Source: Labrenzia sp. THAF82 (lineage in GTDB: Bacteria; Pseudomonadota; Alphaproteobacteria; Rhizobiales; Stappiaceae). From it: 64,000 nucleotides of DNA. Shown one piece after another: positions 9,479 to 20,500 of this stretch. The stretch covers positions 4,802,501-4,866,500 of the forward strand of contig NZ_CP045354.1 of assembly GCF_009363435.1 (NCBI RefSeq), in the 5' to 3' direction. Made by a program: the position numbers and the translations under genes. Below the pieces are notes generated by a model that ran no database searches, was not told where the DNA came from, and saw nothing but the letters and a program-made list of their open reading frames with translations. The stretch's first letter is position 1; each line of letters begins with the position of its first letter.

Positions 9479-9913
9479 CTACTGCGCAATGCCAAGGACA
9501 TGGTACATGTCGCGGTGAATGAACCAGACACCATCCACTTTTTTCCAGACATGCATCGATCTGCCTGAAATTGTCTTGGTACCCAGCTTGACCTTTGTTT
9601 CTGCGACCTCGACTGCCGTGTCCGGTCCTGTCTGATCGATTTCCAAAACATTGTATTCCAGTTCGGTGACGCCGTTGTTAAAGGCGTTGGCAAAATGCGC
9701 GGCTATGGGCGCGCGTCCGACAAGCGCTCTGCTTTGGGGCGGCAGCAAGGCTGCCTTTTCGGTATAATAGGCTGAGATCGCCTCGGCATCCTTCGCATTG
9801 TAAGCGGCAATATAGGTGTTCAAACGATTGAGAATTGGGTTGTCCTGAGCCAATGCAGCTCCACCCATAAAAAACGCTATCCAAACAAAGGCAACCAGCC
9901 GAACAATCATCAT
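9479..9913 (-). CDS. Exported SnoaL/NTF2-fold protein (DUF4440-like)
   Basis: About 144 residues. The start is set by a strong ribosome site (GGGGAGGATCA) just before ATG 9913; the next codon is also ATG. A signal peptide (LVAFVWIAFFMGGAALA) precedes an NTF2-like cone fold: YIAAYNAKDAEAISAYYTEKA at the front and VWKKVDGVWFIHRDMYHV at the end, as in DUF4440/SnoaL-like proteins. Such proteins are ketosteroid-isomerase-like or ligand-binding; no catalytic role can be assigned. It sits between infA and the phosphatase gene, a place that usually holds no gene in related genomes. Confidence 0.75.
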   Translation of the reverse strand: MMIVRLVAFVWIAFFMGGAALAQDNPILNRLNTYIAAYNAKDAEAISAYYTEKAALLPPQSRALVGRAPIAAHFANAFNNGVTELEYNVLEIDQTGPDTAVEVAETKVKLGTKTISGRSMHVWKKVDGVWFIHRDMYHVLGIAQ

Positions 9914-9989
9914 TGATCCTCCCCGGAACGTACTTTGGCGCTGTTCGATTTTCCTAAGTTGAAGCATAGCGCGTTCCGGGAACCGCTTG

Positions 9990-10442
9990 TCAATCACCTG
10001 GCGGTGGTGCCCAGTCGAGCCGCTTCTTGATGCGCATGCTCAACTGATCCCGCACCGCGCGGTATTCATTCAGGATCTGCTCCCGGCTACCGGTTGCCAC
10101 GGTGGGGTCCATTGTCGGCCAATACTCAACTTCAACCGCATCTGTGCGGGTCAGTTCCAGCGCCTTGTGGTGGGCCTCCGGAGCGAGCGTCAAAACAAGA
10201 TCGAATCCGGACTCGTCCAAATCATCGAAGGTCTTTGGCTGATGCTGGCTCATGTCGATCCCGATTTCAGCCATGACGGCATCAACAAAGGGATCGATCT
10301 TGCCAGGACGCACACCGGCGGAACGCACATAAATCTGGTTCGGAAACAATTGCTTTGCCAGCGCTTCTGCCATCGGGGAACGTACGGCATTCATGCTGCA
10401 AGCAAATAGGACCGCAGTCGGACGAAGGCCCGGCCCTGTCAT
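9990..10442 (-). CDS. Low-molecular-weight phosphotyrosine phosphatase family protein
   Basis: Around 150 residues. The P-loop C-x5-R-S is present as CSMNAVRSP after the AVLFA strand, followed by MAEALAKQ, and the family's aspartate region DPFVDAVMAEIGIDMS. The family includes low-molecular-weight protein phosphatases and ArsC-type arsenate reductases; the former is favoured because the extra redox cysteines of ArsC are not seen. The start at ATG 10442 puts the P-loop about 15 residues in, as expected; an in-frame upstream extension would run into the inverted-repeat element and is not family-like. This gene normally follows UPF0262 directly; here an insert separates them. Confidence 0.85.
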   Translation of the reverse strand: MTGPGLRPTAVLFACSMNAVRSPMAEALAKQLFPNQIYVRSAGVRPGKIDPFVDAVMAEIGIDMSQHQPKTFDDLDESGFDLVLTLAPEAHHKALELTRTDAVEVEYWPTMDPTVATGSREQILNEYRAVRDQLSMRIKKRLDWAPPPGD

Positions 10443-10463
10443 CGCGACTAGAGCGCAAGACGG

Positions 10464-10605
10464 CAAATATGAACCAATTGACCTGCCTGGCGGCAGCAGC
10501 AATGACAGCTTTTGAACGCCACGCACCCGTTGCCTGCACCATACGGCGCTGCGCAATGCGCTTTTCCAAATCTACTGCCGACCACCATCAATTGGTTCAT
10601 ATTTG
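10464..10605. repeat. Small element bounded by 18-bp perfect inverted repeats
   Basis: The 18-mer caaatatgaaccaattga (10464-10481) returns as its exact reverse complement at 10588-10605, separated by 106 bp. The interior shows no convincing gene. It lies between the UPF0262 stop and the phosphatase start, genes that are normally adjacent, so it looks like a short insertion (MITE-like) or a large hairpin in the mRNA. No clear target-site duplication was found by eye. Confidence 0.6.
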
Positions 10606-10617
10606 TCGCCTTACACC

Positions 10618-11121
10618 CTATCCCTTCCAATGCAGCGCGTAGACGAGCGTGAACAATCGTCTTGCTGTTTGCGTATCCAGTTCGATCTTGCCGTGAAGAC
10701 GTTCCATCAATATGGCTGAGCCCTCGTTGTGGACCCCTCGCCGCCCCATATCGATGGCCTCGATCTGGCTGGGCGTCGCATGGCGGATCGCTTCGTAATA
10801 GCTCTGGCAAATCAGATCGTAGTCCTTGACGATCTTGCGCAAAGGCGAAAGCGACAGAACATGCGTGACGACAGCGTGTTCATCTTCGGTGGTCACTTGA
10901 AAGACGAGCTTCTTTTCGACCACACCGAGCTTGAGCACATACTTTACCGGCGGGTGACCAACCGGCTGGAAGGAGTTTTCTTCAATCAAGTCGTAGATCG
11001 CAACGGCACGATCGTGTTCGACTTCCGGCGTTGAACGGGCAATCGAGGCTTCATCCAGGACCACATCCACAAGCCTGCCACCGGCAGTCTGCTGATCTGT
11101 CTCGGATTGCGGGTCGCTCAT
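10618..11121 (-). CDS. UPF0262 family protein
   Basis: A 167-residue protein recognised by its context and by family segments: [24 protein letters not shown] near the N-terminus, [30 protein letters not shown] in the middle, and LEKKI-like tail ending [12 protein letters not shown]. The function is unknown; the family is restricted to alphaproteobacteria and sits between hisD and the phosphatase gene, as here. The stop is 12 bp before the inverted-repeat element. Confidence 0.88.
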   Translation of the reverse strand: MSDPQSETDQQTAGGRLVDVVLDEASIARSTPEVEHDRAVAIYDLIEENSFQPVGHPPVKYVLKLGVVEKKLVFQVTTEDEHAVVTHVLSLSPLRKIVKDYDLICQSYYEAIRHATPSQIEAIDMGRRGVHNEGSAILMERLHGKIELDTQTARRLFTLVYALHWKG

Positions 11122-11147
11122 CTTCGAAAGGCCTCTTTCGACTCCGG

Positions 11148-12443
11148 TTAAAGGTTCAGCCTGATGGAAACAGAGCGAGCGTGCGCCGACAACCCCTCAG
11201 ATTCACCAAGCGCGATGGCAGCGGGGCCGAGCGCTCGCAAATTGTCCGGATTGCACTTCAGGATCGAGGTTCGTTTCACGAATTCCAGAACCGATAAACC
11301 TGAGGAAAAGCGCGCGGAACGTGCCGTCGGCAGAACGTGGTTCGATCCACCGACATAATCGCCAATCGCCTCAGGAGTGTAATGGCCCAGAAATACGGCA
11401 CCTGCATTGCGTACTTTTTTCAACAGCGCTTCCGGGTCGCTGACGGCAAGCTCCAGGTGCTCAGGCGCAATCCGGTTCGCCAATGGCATGGCGGCATCCA
11501 GATCCGGCACGAGGATAATTGCCCCGAAATCCTGCCAGCTTGCACGCGCCACGTCCTCGCGCGGCAGGGTTTTCAGTTGTGATTCAACGGCCTTTTCAAC
11601 TTCGTCCGCAAGATCGGCGCTATCAGTAATCAACAGCGACTGAGCTGCGGTGTCGTGTTCAGCTTGGGCAAGCAAATCCGCCGCCAGCCAGTCGGCATTG
11701 TTGCCGCCATCAGCAACAATCAAGACTTCCGATGGGCCGGCTATCATATCGATGCCAACTGTTCCGAACACACGGCGCTTTGCCGCTGCGACAAAGGCGT
11801 TGCCCGGGCCGACGATCTTAGCAACAGGCGAGATCGTTTCCGTACCATATGCCAGCGCCGCGACCGCCTGAGCACCGCCGATTCGATAGATCTCGCTCAC
11901 GCCGGCGATCTTGGCTGCTGCCAGAACCAGCGGATTGAGAATGCCGTCCGGGCTTGGAACCACCATAACAATCCGGTCGACACCGGCAACTTTGGCCGGA
12001 ACGACATTCATCAGAACAGAGCTCGGATAACTTGCAAGACCACCTGGCACATAGACACCCACGGCTTCAACGGCGGTCCAAAGCGAACCCAGCTCCACGC
12101 CAATAGCATCGGTATAGCGGTCATCTTCCGGCATTTGACGGGCGTGATGGGCATAAATGCGCTCATAGGCCAGCTGAAGCGCGTTTAGCGTTTCGGCTGG
12201 AACTTCGGCCATTGCGGCATCAATTTCCGCTTCGCTGACCGTGAGCTCGGCCATGGTTCCAGCATCGAGACGGTCGAACTTTCTGGTATAGTCCAGCACT
12301 GCTTTGTCGCCGTTCTGGCGAACACTTTCCAGAATATCCCGGACGATATGGTCGACGTCTTCCGACACTTCACGCTTTCCAGCCAGAAGGGCCTTGAAGT
12401 CATCGTCAAATCCGGTGTCGGCAGTTGTAAGGCGCAGAACCAC
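11148..12443 (-). CDS. hisD: Histidinol dehydrogenase
   Basis: A 431-residue protein of full family length. It oxidises L-histidinol to histidine with two NAD+, the last two steps of histidine synthesis. Key motifs: [40 protein letters not shown], the catalytic Glu-His in [10 protein letters not shown], and [28 protein letters not shown]. It lies upstream of UPF0262 with a 26-bp gap and downstream of DUF2948, the standard rhizobial arrangement. Confidence 0.97.
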   Translation of the reverse strand: MVLRLTTADTGFDDDFKALLAGKREVSEDVDHIVRDILESVRQNGDKAVLDYTRKFDRLDAGTMAELTVSEAEIDAAMAEVPAETLNALQLAYERIYAHHARQMPEDDRYTDAIGVELGSLWTAVEAVGVYVPGGLASYPSSVLMNVVPAKVAGVDRIVMVVPSPDGILNPLVLAAAKIAGVSEIYRIGGAQAVAALAYGTETISPVAKIVGPGNAFVAAAKRRVFGTVGIDMIAGPSEVLIVADGGNNADWLAADLLAQAEHDTAAQSLLITDSADLADEVEKAVESQLKTLPREDVARASWQDFGAIILVPDLDAAMPLANRIAPEHLELAVSDPEALLKKVRNAGAVFLGHYTPEAIGDYVGGSNHVLPTARSARFSSGLSVLEFVKRTSILKCNPDNLRALGPAAIALGESEGLSAHARSVSIRLNL

Positions 12444-12496
12444 GCGGTGTCTCCATCAGGTCCGGGGAAAATACAAGTTCGGTCTATAGAAGCCCG

Positions 12497-12934
12497 TCAG
12501 CTCAGATCGTGCTGTGGCAGGTTCGGCGTCGACCAGGCAGCGCCGAGATCAGACAGCTGCGCTTCGATACATTCCACATCCAGGACAAGACTGGCACCGC
12601 CTGCAAATGCCAGTTGAATACGTCCAGACGGCTCATCACCGGCTTCAAACGTCACCGCGAGCAATTCCATCACGGCTCCTTTGGCATCTTGCTGGATGTT
12701 TTGCGCTTTCATGGCCGTGACCTGCGCGATGGCCAGCGCCGAGCGTCGGCGTTCGTGCTCCTTGGAGCGTTTGTCCGCCTCCTTGTCCCAAACAAACCTG
12801 TTCAAGATAAAGACAGCCTTCTTTTCCTTCGGCAGAAATCGGATGTCGGCAACCGTCAGGATGGCATCCTGTAAATGGGCCGAAAGAACCTCAAGGTCTT
12901 CCTGGTCGAGTGCGGCAAGTTTCAGCTGATCCAT
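12497..12934 (-). CDS. DUF2948 family protein
   Basis: About 145 residues. MDQLKLAALDQEDLEVLSAHLQDAIL is the conserved start of the family, so ATG 12934 is preferred over an in-frame ATG 48 bp upstream that would add a Lys/Arg/Pro-rich tail. A long charged helix (DKEADKRSKEHERRRSALAI) and a hydrophobic beta hairpin (RIQLAFAGGASLVLDVECIEAQLSDLG) follow. Function is unknown. It is always found next to murA/hisD in this class and precedes hisD here by about 50 bp. Confidence 0.88.
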   Translation of the reverse strand: MDQLKLAALDQEDLEVLSAHLQDAILTVADIRFLPKEKKAVFILNRFVWDKEADKRSKEHERRRSALAIAQVTAMKAQNIQQDAKGAVMELLAVTFEAGDEPSGRIQLAFAGGASLVLDVECIEAQLSDLGAAWSTPNLPQHDLS

Positions 12935-13077
12935 AGTGCTCGGTTTCTGATCCGGTCGAGTGTGTGTTTTGGCTTCCCGCATATAAGGCGGACTGGCCCT
13001 GATCCCAAGGCTGTTGACCTAATGGGGAATGAAGGATTTGGCAATGTTGAATCCTATTGCCGGCACGCCCGGCACCT

Positions 13078-13290
13078 TTACGGTCCATCATCCACGCGAT
13101 CACGCAGATCGGCCTTGACCTCATCCAATGTCGCGATCCGCTTGAAAACGCGCCTGCCGAGCCACAGACCAAACACCAGTAGAAAAAGCCCGAGAGATGC
13201 GCCATAGGGCGGCGCAACCAACACGACAGCGACTAGTCCGGCCATGGCAAACGCCACCTGGATTAGAAACCGGATTGCCTGTGCTCCCAT
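13078..13290 (-). CDS. Small two-helix membrane protein, unknown function
   Basis: 70 residues with two hydrophobic segments (IQVAFAMAGLVAVVLVA and SLGLFLLVFGLWLG) joined by a short Pro/Gly turn and a basic then acidic C-terminal tail (RRVFKRIATLDEVKADLRDRVDD). A GGGAG ribosome site stands about 10 nt before ATG 13290. I do not recognise the family. It is separated by about 140 bp from DUF2948, divergent from the DUF3124 gene. Confidence 0.55.
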   Translation of the reverse strand: MGAQAIRFLIQVAFAMAGLVAVVLVAPPYGASLGLFLLVFGLWLGRRVFKRIATLDEVKADLRDRVDDGP

Positions 13291-13425
13291 CCGCTGATGT
13301 CTCCCTGGTTTTCATTCGACAACAATTGCGATCGGCAGCTACTCTCGCCGATCCCTTGCAATCAGGGCAAGCATTTCGGAAAGTGCATCGATCTGTCGCC
13401 CGCTTGAGGGATTGCGAGAAAACCG

Positions 13426-13905
13426 ATGCTGAAACGACTTATCTTTCTTGTTGCACTGACCCACTGGCCTCTTCAGTCCACTGTTCAGGCTCAGGACATC
13501 GCCGAAAGAGCATTGGGTGAGACAATCTATGTTCCGGCCTATTCCCGGATCTTTTCCTATCCCAACCGTTCCGACCTCCTGGCGTCCACGCTTGCTGTTC
13601 ACAACGTCGATCCGAAGACGACCATCACATTGCAAAGCGTCGATTATCATGGAGAAGGCGGCGAACTGATCCGCGCCATGTTGGAGGAGCCGTTTGTTCT
13701 AGGGCCGCTGCAATCCAGAACCGTGCTCATTCCGATCAATGATACGACCGGTGGCGTCGGAGCGAATTTTCTCGTTACCTGGACGTCAGACGAAGCCGCG
13801 CTCAGCCCGATCGCAGAGGCGATCATGACCAGCGGCATCGGAGGACCCGGGCCCTCCTTTGCCTCACGCGGACGTGTGATTGAGCGGCGCACCGTAAAGG
13901 ATTAA
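13426..13905 (+). CDS. Exported DUF3124 family protein
   Basis: 159 residues with a signal peptide (LIFLVALTHWPLQSTVQA, cleavage before QD). The conserved features of DUF3124 are visible: GETIYVPAYSRIF near the start, LASTLAVHNVD, VDYHGEGGELI, LGPLQSRTVLIP and GGVGANFLVTW. Function is unknown; the fold is probably an immunoglobulin-like beta sandwich in the periplasm. It converges on murA with only 9 bp between stops. Confidence 0.85.
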   Translation: MLKRLIFLVALTHWPLQSTVQAQDIAERALGETIYVPAYSRIFSYPNRSDLLASTLAVHNVDPKTTITLQSVDYHGEGGELIRAMLEEPFVLGPLQSRTVLIPINDTTGGVGANFLVTWTSDEAALSPIAEAIMTSGIGGPGPSFASRGRVIERRTVKD

Positions 13906-13914
13906 GACGGTGTC

Positions 13915-15204
13915 CTAGCCGGAAATCCGCTCGATCGTCGCGCCGCAGCGCGTCAGCTTGTCTTCGAGCCGTTCGAAACCACGATCGAGATGATAGACGC
14001 GATTGACGGTGGTCTCACCTTCCGCGGCAAGGCCCGCAATTACAAGTGACACCGACGCCCGCAGATCGGTCGCCATCACCGGCGCTCCGCGCAACGTTGA
14101 AACGCCTTCGATTGTTGCCGTGCGTCCGTCAACCTGGATCTGCGCACCGAGACGCGCCAGCTCTTGCACATGCATGAAGCGATTTTCAAAAATGGTTTCC
14201 GTGATACGGCTCGAGCCGCCTGCCCGCGTCATCAACGCCATGAACTGGGCCTGCAAGTCCGTCGGGAACCCCGGAAAAGGTTCGGTGGTGATGTCGACGG
14301 GCTGAATGCCGTTGCCATTGCGATAGACCTTGATCCCATCGGGGGTCTGTTCAATCTCGGCGCCGGACTGGCGCAGAGTATCGAGCGCGCTTTCCAGCAA
14401 ATCCGTCCGGGCTCCTTGCAGCAGCACGTCACCGCCCGTCATAGCAACGGCCATGGCATAGGTTCCGGTCTCGATCCTGTCGGGAACGACTGAATGATGC
14501 GCACCATGCAGACGCGGCACACCCTGGATGCGGATGGTTGATGTTCCCTCGCCTTCGATCTTGGCTCCCATCGCCTTCAGACACTTGGCAAGATCAACCA
14601 CTTCCGGTTCACGGGCGGCATTGACGATTTCAGTCTCGCCCTTTGCAAGGGTCGCCGCCATCATAATGGTGTGTGTTGCCCCGACCGAAACTTTTGGAAA
14701 ATCAACGCGCGCGCCCTTGAGACCGCCCGGCGCCTTGACCACGACATAACCGCCTTCAATTTCGATATCCGCTCCGAGCGCGCTGAGGCCGTCAATGAAG
14801 AAATCCACCGGCCTGGTTCCGATCGCGCAACCGCCCGGCAAAGACACTCGTGCCTCATGGCACCGGGCCACCAATGGTCCGATCACCCAGAAACTGGCGC
14901 GCATTTTGGAAACAAGCTCATAGGGCGCGGTCGTGTCGACAATCTCTCGGGCCGTTAGATTCAGCGTCTGGCCGGCAAGCTCGTCCTGGCCGCTGCGTTT
15001 GCCGTTGACCGAATAATCGACACCATGATTGGACAGGATTTGCATCAACTGCGCCACATCACGAAGACGGGGCACATTGTTCAAGGTCAGGGTTTCATCT
15101 GTCAGCAGCGATGCGATCATCAACGGCAAAGTGGCATTTTTGGCTCCTGAAATCGGAATGACACCATTCAGCTCCGAACCGCCGACAACCTTGATACTGT
15201 CCAT
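13915..15204 (-). CDS. murA: UDP-N-acetylglucosamine 1-carboxyvinyltransferase
   Basis: 429 residues, full length. It transfers enolpyruvyl from PEP to UDP-GlcNAc, the first committed step of peptidoglycan synthesis, in the cytoplasm. The N-terminal SGAKNA carries the catalytic Lys22 and the active-site Cys is C126 in [32 protein letters not shown] and [17 protein letters not shown] are further signatures. Since the Cys is intact, fosfomycin sensitivity at this enzyme is expected. Confidence 0.98.
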   Translation of the reverse strand: MDSIKVVGGSELNGVIPISGAKNATLPLMIASLLTDETLTLNNVPRLRDVAQLMQILSNHGVDYSVNGKRSGQDELAGQTLNLTAREIVDTTAPYELVSKMRASFWVIGPLVARCHEARVSLPGGCAIGTRPVDFFIDGLSALGADIEIEGGYVVVKAPGGLKGARVDFPKVSVGATHTIMMAATLAKGETEIVNAAREPEVVDLAKCLKAMGAKIEGEGTSTIRIQGVPRLHGAHHSVVPDRIETGTYAMAVAMTGGDVLLQGARTDLLESALDTLRQSGAEIEQTPDGIKVYRNGNGIQPVDITTEPFPGFPTDLQAQFMALMTRAGGSSRITETIFENRFMHVQELARLGAQIQVDGRTATIEGVSTLRGAPVMATDLRASVSLVIAGLAAEGETTVNRVYHLDRGFERLEDKLTRCGATIERISG

Positions 15205-15397
15205 TTGTTTCCGAACCCTCGTATAACGAAAAACGGCTGATAGTCGCGCGCCTGTAGCAAACTCATGGGCGCAGCCTCAAACTCACATTCAAACCGCCAT
15301 CTATACACAACTTATGGCCCATGCAAGGCAGTGGCCTGTCTTTGATCAGGCAATTTCCGGCAAGCAGAAAGACCTCAAGCGGTCTTCTTGCAGCCAA

Positions 15398-15598
15398 TCA
15401 GTCTTCCTTACGGGATTTGGCAGCGTTTTTGCGCCTGCGCAGATTGGCCCTCAGCGCTTCAGCAAGACGGTCTTCCCTGGCCTTTGCCGATCCGGCCTGA
15501 CCGCTTTTGGCCTTCTCATTGGATGAGTGCGCCTTGCCGGTCGTAACACCCTCACCTTGCTGATCTTTTTTATCCATGGACGAGGCCCGCCTGCGCAT
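15398..15598 (-). CDS. Small basic alpha-helical protein near murA
   Basis: About 66 residues if started at ATG 15598 (AGGTG about 11 nt upstream) or 59 from ATG 15577. The C-terminal half is a charged helix (AREDRLAEALRANLRRRKNAAKSR), the pattern of a short uncharacterised protein often found next to murA in alphaproteobacteria; the first half is disordered Gly/Ser/Lys-rich sequence. No function can be given; the basic tail could bind nucleic acid. Confidence 0.55.
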   Translation of the reverse strand: MRRRASSMDKKDQQGEGVTTGKAHSSNEKAKSGQAGSAKAREDRLAEALRANLRRRKNAAKSRKED

Positions 15599-16011
15599 TT
15601 CAGTAGTCACACCTTTTACCAACAGCCGGGCTGTCTGCAAAGACGGGCTTTCGTTAGCGGACAACAATTCAGCCTTTCTTACACCTCCGAACGCTTTCAA
15701 TGCTCAGGGCTGTAACCAGCCCGTGTGCAGCGATCTGAGCCGTCGCGCTATTGATAAATATCCACAGCCGTTTGGCGTTCTCAAAAGCAGGCGTTCTAGT
15801 GCCCTTTAAGCCCTGCATGGGCGTAGTTCAGCACTGCTGGCGAAGGCACGGAAAAAAAACCAAAACACAGCTTGCGTCCCCGATACTCTTATGGCAAAAG
15901 CGCCCTCATTCCGGTCGGCACCGCTGATCGGCAACAAAAACTGCGTCTTTTCTCATGTGGATCTTTCAAAGATCTCCCAGACGCACAGCCCGTCCAGTTT
16001 GACGCGCACAC
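15599..16011. other. Intergenic, no gene seen
   Basis: Between the small basic gene and tRNA-Thr I see no credible coding region on either strand. It should hold the tRNA-Thr promoter, but no clean -35/-10 pair stands out. Confidence 0.5.
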
Positions 16012-16086
<75 letters not shown>

Positions 16087-16822
16087 TTAAAACCCAAATA
16101 AAATAAACACTTAGCGTAAACTTCCAATCTAGCGCCGTGCAACTTCTTGCAAGAACATGCAAGGAACAAACGCCTGTATGCGGCATTTCTCGAACAAAAC
16201 CCATACAGTTTTGTGCAGGGTTTGTTCCAACTCGAATACCTCCGGATCTATATCGAGTTGCTGGCCTTTTCTAAGGTCTGCAACAAGCTCACATTGCCGA
16301 CGAGAGGAAGGATAGCAGTTTTTCGCTGGCGATCACCTTTGCACCGTGTAGGCCTGAAGGTGCGTCGGTCAAGATACCCGGCATAGACCGCTAAAACCTC
16401 GTTGCCAACGCAAAGAGAAGCTACTCTGTTCCCTCTTGCAATTGACAACGAGCTCCTTCGTGCCTTCGATTCATTGGCTCCTCGGAAAACCAAAAGTTCC
16501 TATTACAAAATTTGCCAGGTCAGACGACTAGAACTCCAATGGCCCGGCAACACTCTTTGCAACGTGACGATTTCCGGCTCTCCGACGTAAACTGATGGTG
16601 CGGGAAGATTGTCATCGAACCAGAGATACCTTGGATCCGGCAAAGTCAGTGTTTGGAAGCGAGTTCCAAGCTACAACGCAGCCGGCGACCGCAATAGACC
16701 AACTCCCAATCAGCACCGCGCCTTTACGCATGCAATCGAGCCTCTTGGCGAGACCGACCAAATTGCCACCTGAACCCCCGTGAGGTCCAGGCGCAATTGG
16801 TCAAGACACTAAACCAACTTCC
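16087..16822. other. Intergenic at the left edge of the accessory island, no gene recognised
   Basis: About 735 bp with only short overlapping reading frames of unlikely composition. No integrase, tRNA fragment or transposase motif could be read. It may be decayed sequence from the island. Confidence 0.5.
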
Positions 16823-17449
16823 TCAGCTAAACAGGAAGTCTCCTTGATCCAAGTCGAGCACCGACACGCCATCGAGAGTAATCGTTGTGCCACCAAACTG
16901 AATCAAGGCGTCCGATCCGGAAACCGAGATCGACAGGTCGGCGAACGCCGTGGCACCGTTTTCGATCTGAATGAGATCCTCACCGTTTGTATAGTCGGTT
17001 ATATGGTCATTACTGCTGTCGTCAGAGAAGATGAATGTGTCTATGCCGCCGATGCCCTTGAGAACGTCATCTCCGCCGCCTCCATAGAGCTGATCATCTC
17101 CCTCTCCCCCCAGCAGCACGTCATTTCCATCTGAGCCATAGAGCGTGTCGTTTCCGCCTGCCCCGAGGATGATGACGTGGCCTGGATCTGCGGTGAAGGT
17201 GTCGTTGCTGTCGGATCGGCGGCGCCAAATGTTGTAGTTGACGCCGGGTTCGGACGAGAATGAGGAGATATCAGCGAGCCAGTAGCTTTCGCCATTGGCA
17301 AAAGAGAGACGTTCGAGGCGGTCGCCTTCTTGCTAGAAGAAGTCTGCTAGAACGATGGAACCGGTTAGAGGAGCAAGACCGCGCGCAGCCGCATCAGCTG
17401 CTTCTTGCGCTGTTTCGGCAAGAAGAGCGTTGTCTTTTTGGTTTGTTTT
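16823..17449 (-). pseudogene. RTX C-terminal fragment, remnant paralogue of the giant gene
   Basis: The frame from 17449 down to 16823 reads KDNALLAETAQEAADAAARG-LAPLTGS, then a TAG at 17333-17335, then RLERLSFANGESYW, the FSSEPGVNYN-WRRRSDSNDTFTADPGH segment, RTX repeats (GAGGNDTLYG, LLGGEGDDQLYGG) and a typical end (YTNGEDLIQIENGATAFADL ... LDQGDFLFS). It aligns with two parts of the giant gene that are not adjacent there: its 19.08-19.40 kb segment and its C-terminal ~80 residues. The internal stop, the lack of an N-terminus and the position right behind the giant gene's terminator show a broken duplicate. The last 98 codons could still be translated from a GTG, but nothing supports that. 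Confidence 0.8.
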
Positions 17450-17453
17450 TCAG

Positions 17454-17492
17454 CAAAAAAATCTGCCCCGCCGAACTAATAGTGCGGCGGAG
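17454..17492 (-). terminator. Probable terminator of the giant RTX gene
   Basis: On the minus strand an 8-bp GC stem (one G-T pair; ctccgccg / cggcgggg) with an 11-nt loop is followed by CAGATTTTTTT, 22 bp past the stop of the giant gene. Confidence 0.7.
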
Positions 17493-17513
17493 CCTGTGAT
17501 CTTAATCAGCAGC

Positions 17514-20500
17514 TTAGACGAATAGGAAGTCATCCTGATCAAGTGATGACAGTTGCACGCTTTTCATGGAGATTTCAGTTGTTCCAAAAAGAATATGGGC
17601 GTCTGAGCCCACAGCTTCCAGAATAAGATCGGCGAATGAAGTGGCACCACTCTCAATTCGGATTAGGTCCTCGCCGTCCGTGAAATCGGTAATGTAATCA
17701 TTGCCACTGGCATCATTGAAGACGAAGGTGTCTGAGCCTGTTCCGCCAGTAAGGATATCATTGCCGAGACCGCCGATAAATGTGTCGTTACCTGCATTGC
17801 CCTTGAACAAATCATCACCGGCACCGCCGTCAAAATAGTAGTCGACATCTGAATGGTTCCCATGGACGGTGTCGTCTTTCTCAGCTCCAATGAAACGTTC
17901 GAAACCATACCAGGACAGACCGCCCGTCTGGAAATGCGAACCGGCCTCGACAATCATCGTGTCTATTCCGGCACCACCAACGTCACGAGCATTGTTGGTG
18001 CCTGCGATTTTGACGATATCGCCGTAACCATAGTAAATGGTGTCATTGCCTGCACCACCAGTAAGCGTATCGCTTCCTGCGCCTCCGATAAGCGTATCGT
18101 CGCCGCTGTTCCCGACGAGAACATCATTTCCGGCACCACCGTTTAGGTAATAGTCGACATTTGAATAGTTCCCATGGACGGTGTCGTCTTTCTCAGCTCC
18201 AATGAAGCGTTCGAAACCATACCAGGACAGACCGCCCGTCTGGAAATGCGAACCAGCCTCGACAATCATCGTGTCTATTCCGGCACCACCAACGTCACGT
18301 GCATTGTTGGTGCCTGCGATTTTGACGATATCGCCGTAACCATAGTAAATGGTGTCATTGCCTGCACCACCAGTAAGCGTATCGCTTCCTGCGCCTCCGA
18401 TAAGCGTATCGTCGCCGCTGTTCCCGACGAGAACATCATTTCCAGCGCCACCGTGCATCCAGTAGTCTGCGGAACCATCATTCCCGATGACCCTGTCATT
18501 CTTTTCTGCACCCTGGAAACTTTCGAAGCCATACCATGAAAGCCCGTCTGTACTGAAGTGAGACCCAGCCTCAATGATAAGTTTGTCGCGTCCAGCTCCA
18601 CCAATGTCGCGCGCTATGCCATCGGTCCAGAAGTAGTCACCATCCCCATAGTAAATGGTGTCATTGCCGGCACCGCCATACATCTCGTCGCGTCCGGCAC
18701 CTCCGCGCAATGTGTCGTTGCCATTGTGACCTTTCAGGTAGTCATCGCCGGAACCGCCATGCATCCAATAGTCTACGGAGCCGTCATTGCCGACGACCCG
18801 GTCATTCTTTTCTGCACCCTGGAAACTTTCGATGCCATACCACGAAAGCCCGTTTGTGCTGAAGTGAGAACCCGTCTCGATGATTAGTTTGTCGCGTCCA
18901 ACTCCACCGACGTCACGTGCTATGCCATCGGTCCAGAAGTAGTCGCCATCCCCATAGTAAATGGTGTCATTGCCGGCACCGCCATACATCTCGTCGCGAC
19001 CGGCACCTCCGCGCAATGTGTCGTTGCCTTTGTCACCTTTCAGGTAGTCATTCCCATCCCCCCCATAGAGGCGATCATCACCTTTTCCACCCAGCAGCAC
19101 GTCATTTCCGTCTGAGCCATTGAGCGTGTCATTCCCGCCTGCCCCGAGGATGATGTCGTGGCCGGGGTCTGCGGTGAAGGTGTCGTTGCTGTCGGATCGG
19201 CGGCGCCACATGTTGTAGTTGACACCGGGTTCGGACGAGAATGAGGAGATGTGCCCGATCCAGTAGCTTTCACCGTTGTCGAAAGCAAGGCGTTCGACGC
19301 GAAGATTGTTGTCGGAGAACCAGTATCGAATGGTGACCGAACCAGTCAGAGGGGCCAACCCTCTGGCAGCGGCCGCTGCAGCTTCAGCCGCACTTTCCGC
19401 ATGGAACTCGATCCGCAAATGATCGCCGGAGCGGATCATGTTCAGATCTTCGATGTCTATGCCTTCGCCGAAGACCAGCGTGTCGCCGTTGGTACCGCTG
19501 CCCGTGTCAATGATGACATCATCGCCCTCGTCGCGGTTGACGATGTAGACATCATCTCCAGCACCGCCGCGCAGGCCGTCATTGCCGGTGCCGCCCACCA
19601 GAATGTCGGATCCATTGCCTCCGTTCAAAGAATCATTGCCACCCAGGCCGAAGACGGCCTCGTGACTGCCAATGTTCAAGGTCTGGCTTGCGTTTGTGCC
19701 GACAAGAGCACTGTCATCACTTGTGTTCAGGTCGAACCCTTCGACACCGAACGAGGCGATGAGATCGTCTTCCTTGACGATCGGCAGCAGGAAGACGTCA
19801 TAGTTGTTTGTCTTGCCGTGGCCGTTTCCGACAACGATGTGTTCGGCGCTTTCAGAGAGCCCAGCGATGAGAACGGCGCGGCTGGTGCCGGAGGTAAGCT
19901 CAGCAAGGTGCTCGCCCAGTTCCCCAAGTGTCGGTTCGCGGCCAAAGGTGTTCTGATAGGCCCGGGCAATGAAGCCCGTGTCGCTCAAGCTGCCATAGCG
20001 CGCAGCGTATTCGCCCGATGACAGCAAAGCATTTGCCAGAGCGGTGAGATTCAGCTGGCTGTTGGACGCGTATTGAACCAGAACCTCGATTTCCGAGTTG
20101 TCCATCGCCCGGTCAAGAACAGCATCATAAAGACGGGCTGCTTCCGCCAGCAGCCGGTCTTTGGCCGCCATGTCAAAGCGCTCGCTATGCGTGGTGGCAA
20201 CGCCGTTCTGTGTGGAGGTCATCTCCCAGGTTTCAAGGCCCTGGCCGTCGATCTTGTGGGTGACAAAAATATGGGCCTTCGAAGACGAGGCCCTGACACC
20301 ATTGTCCCAGTCATAGCTGCCGTTGCCGACAGCGGAACGGGACAGAACCTCACTCACACCATCGCGCAGCACCGTTGTCGTCAATCCATCGGACGAGGTC
20401 TTGGTGACAATGCGCTTTTGAACGCCGTTTGCGCCAAAGCCAGTTTCGGTCACCTCCCGGCCGCCGTCTGCTGCGACTTCACTCACGACGGTCTTGTCGG

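Noticed and set aside
10448..10810. Coding frames across the inverted-repeat element
   Set aside because: They are antisense or out-of-frame readings over UPF0262 and the repeats, with no ribosome site or family resemblance.
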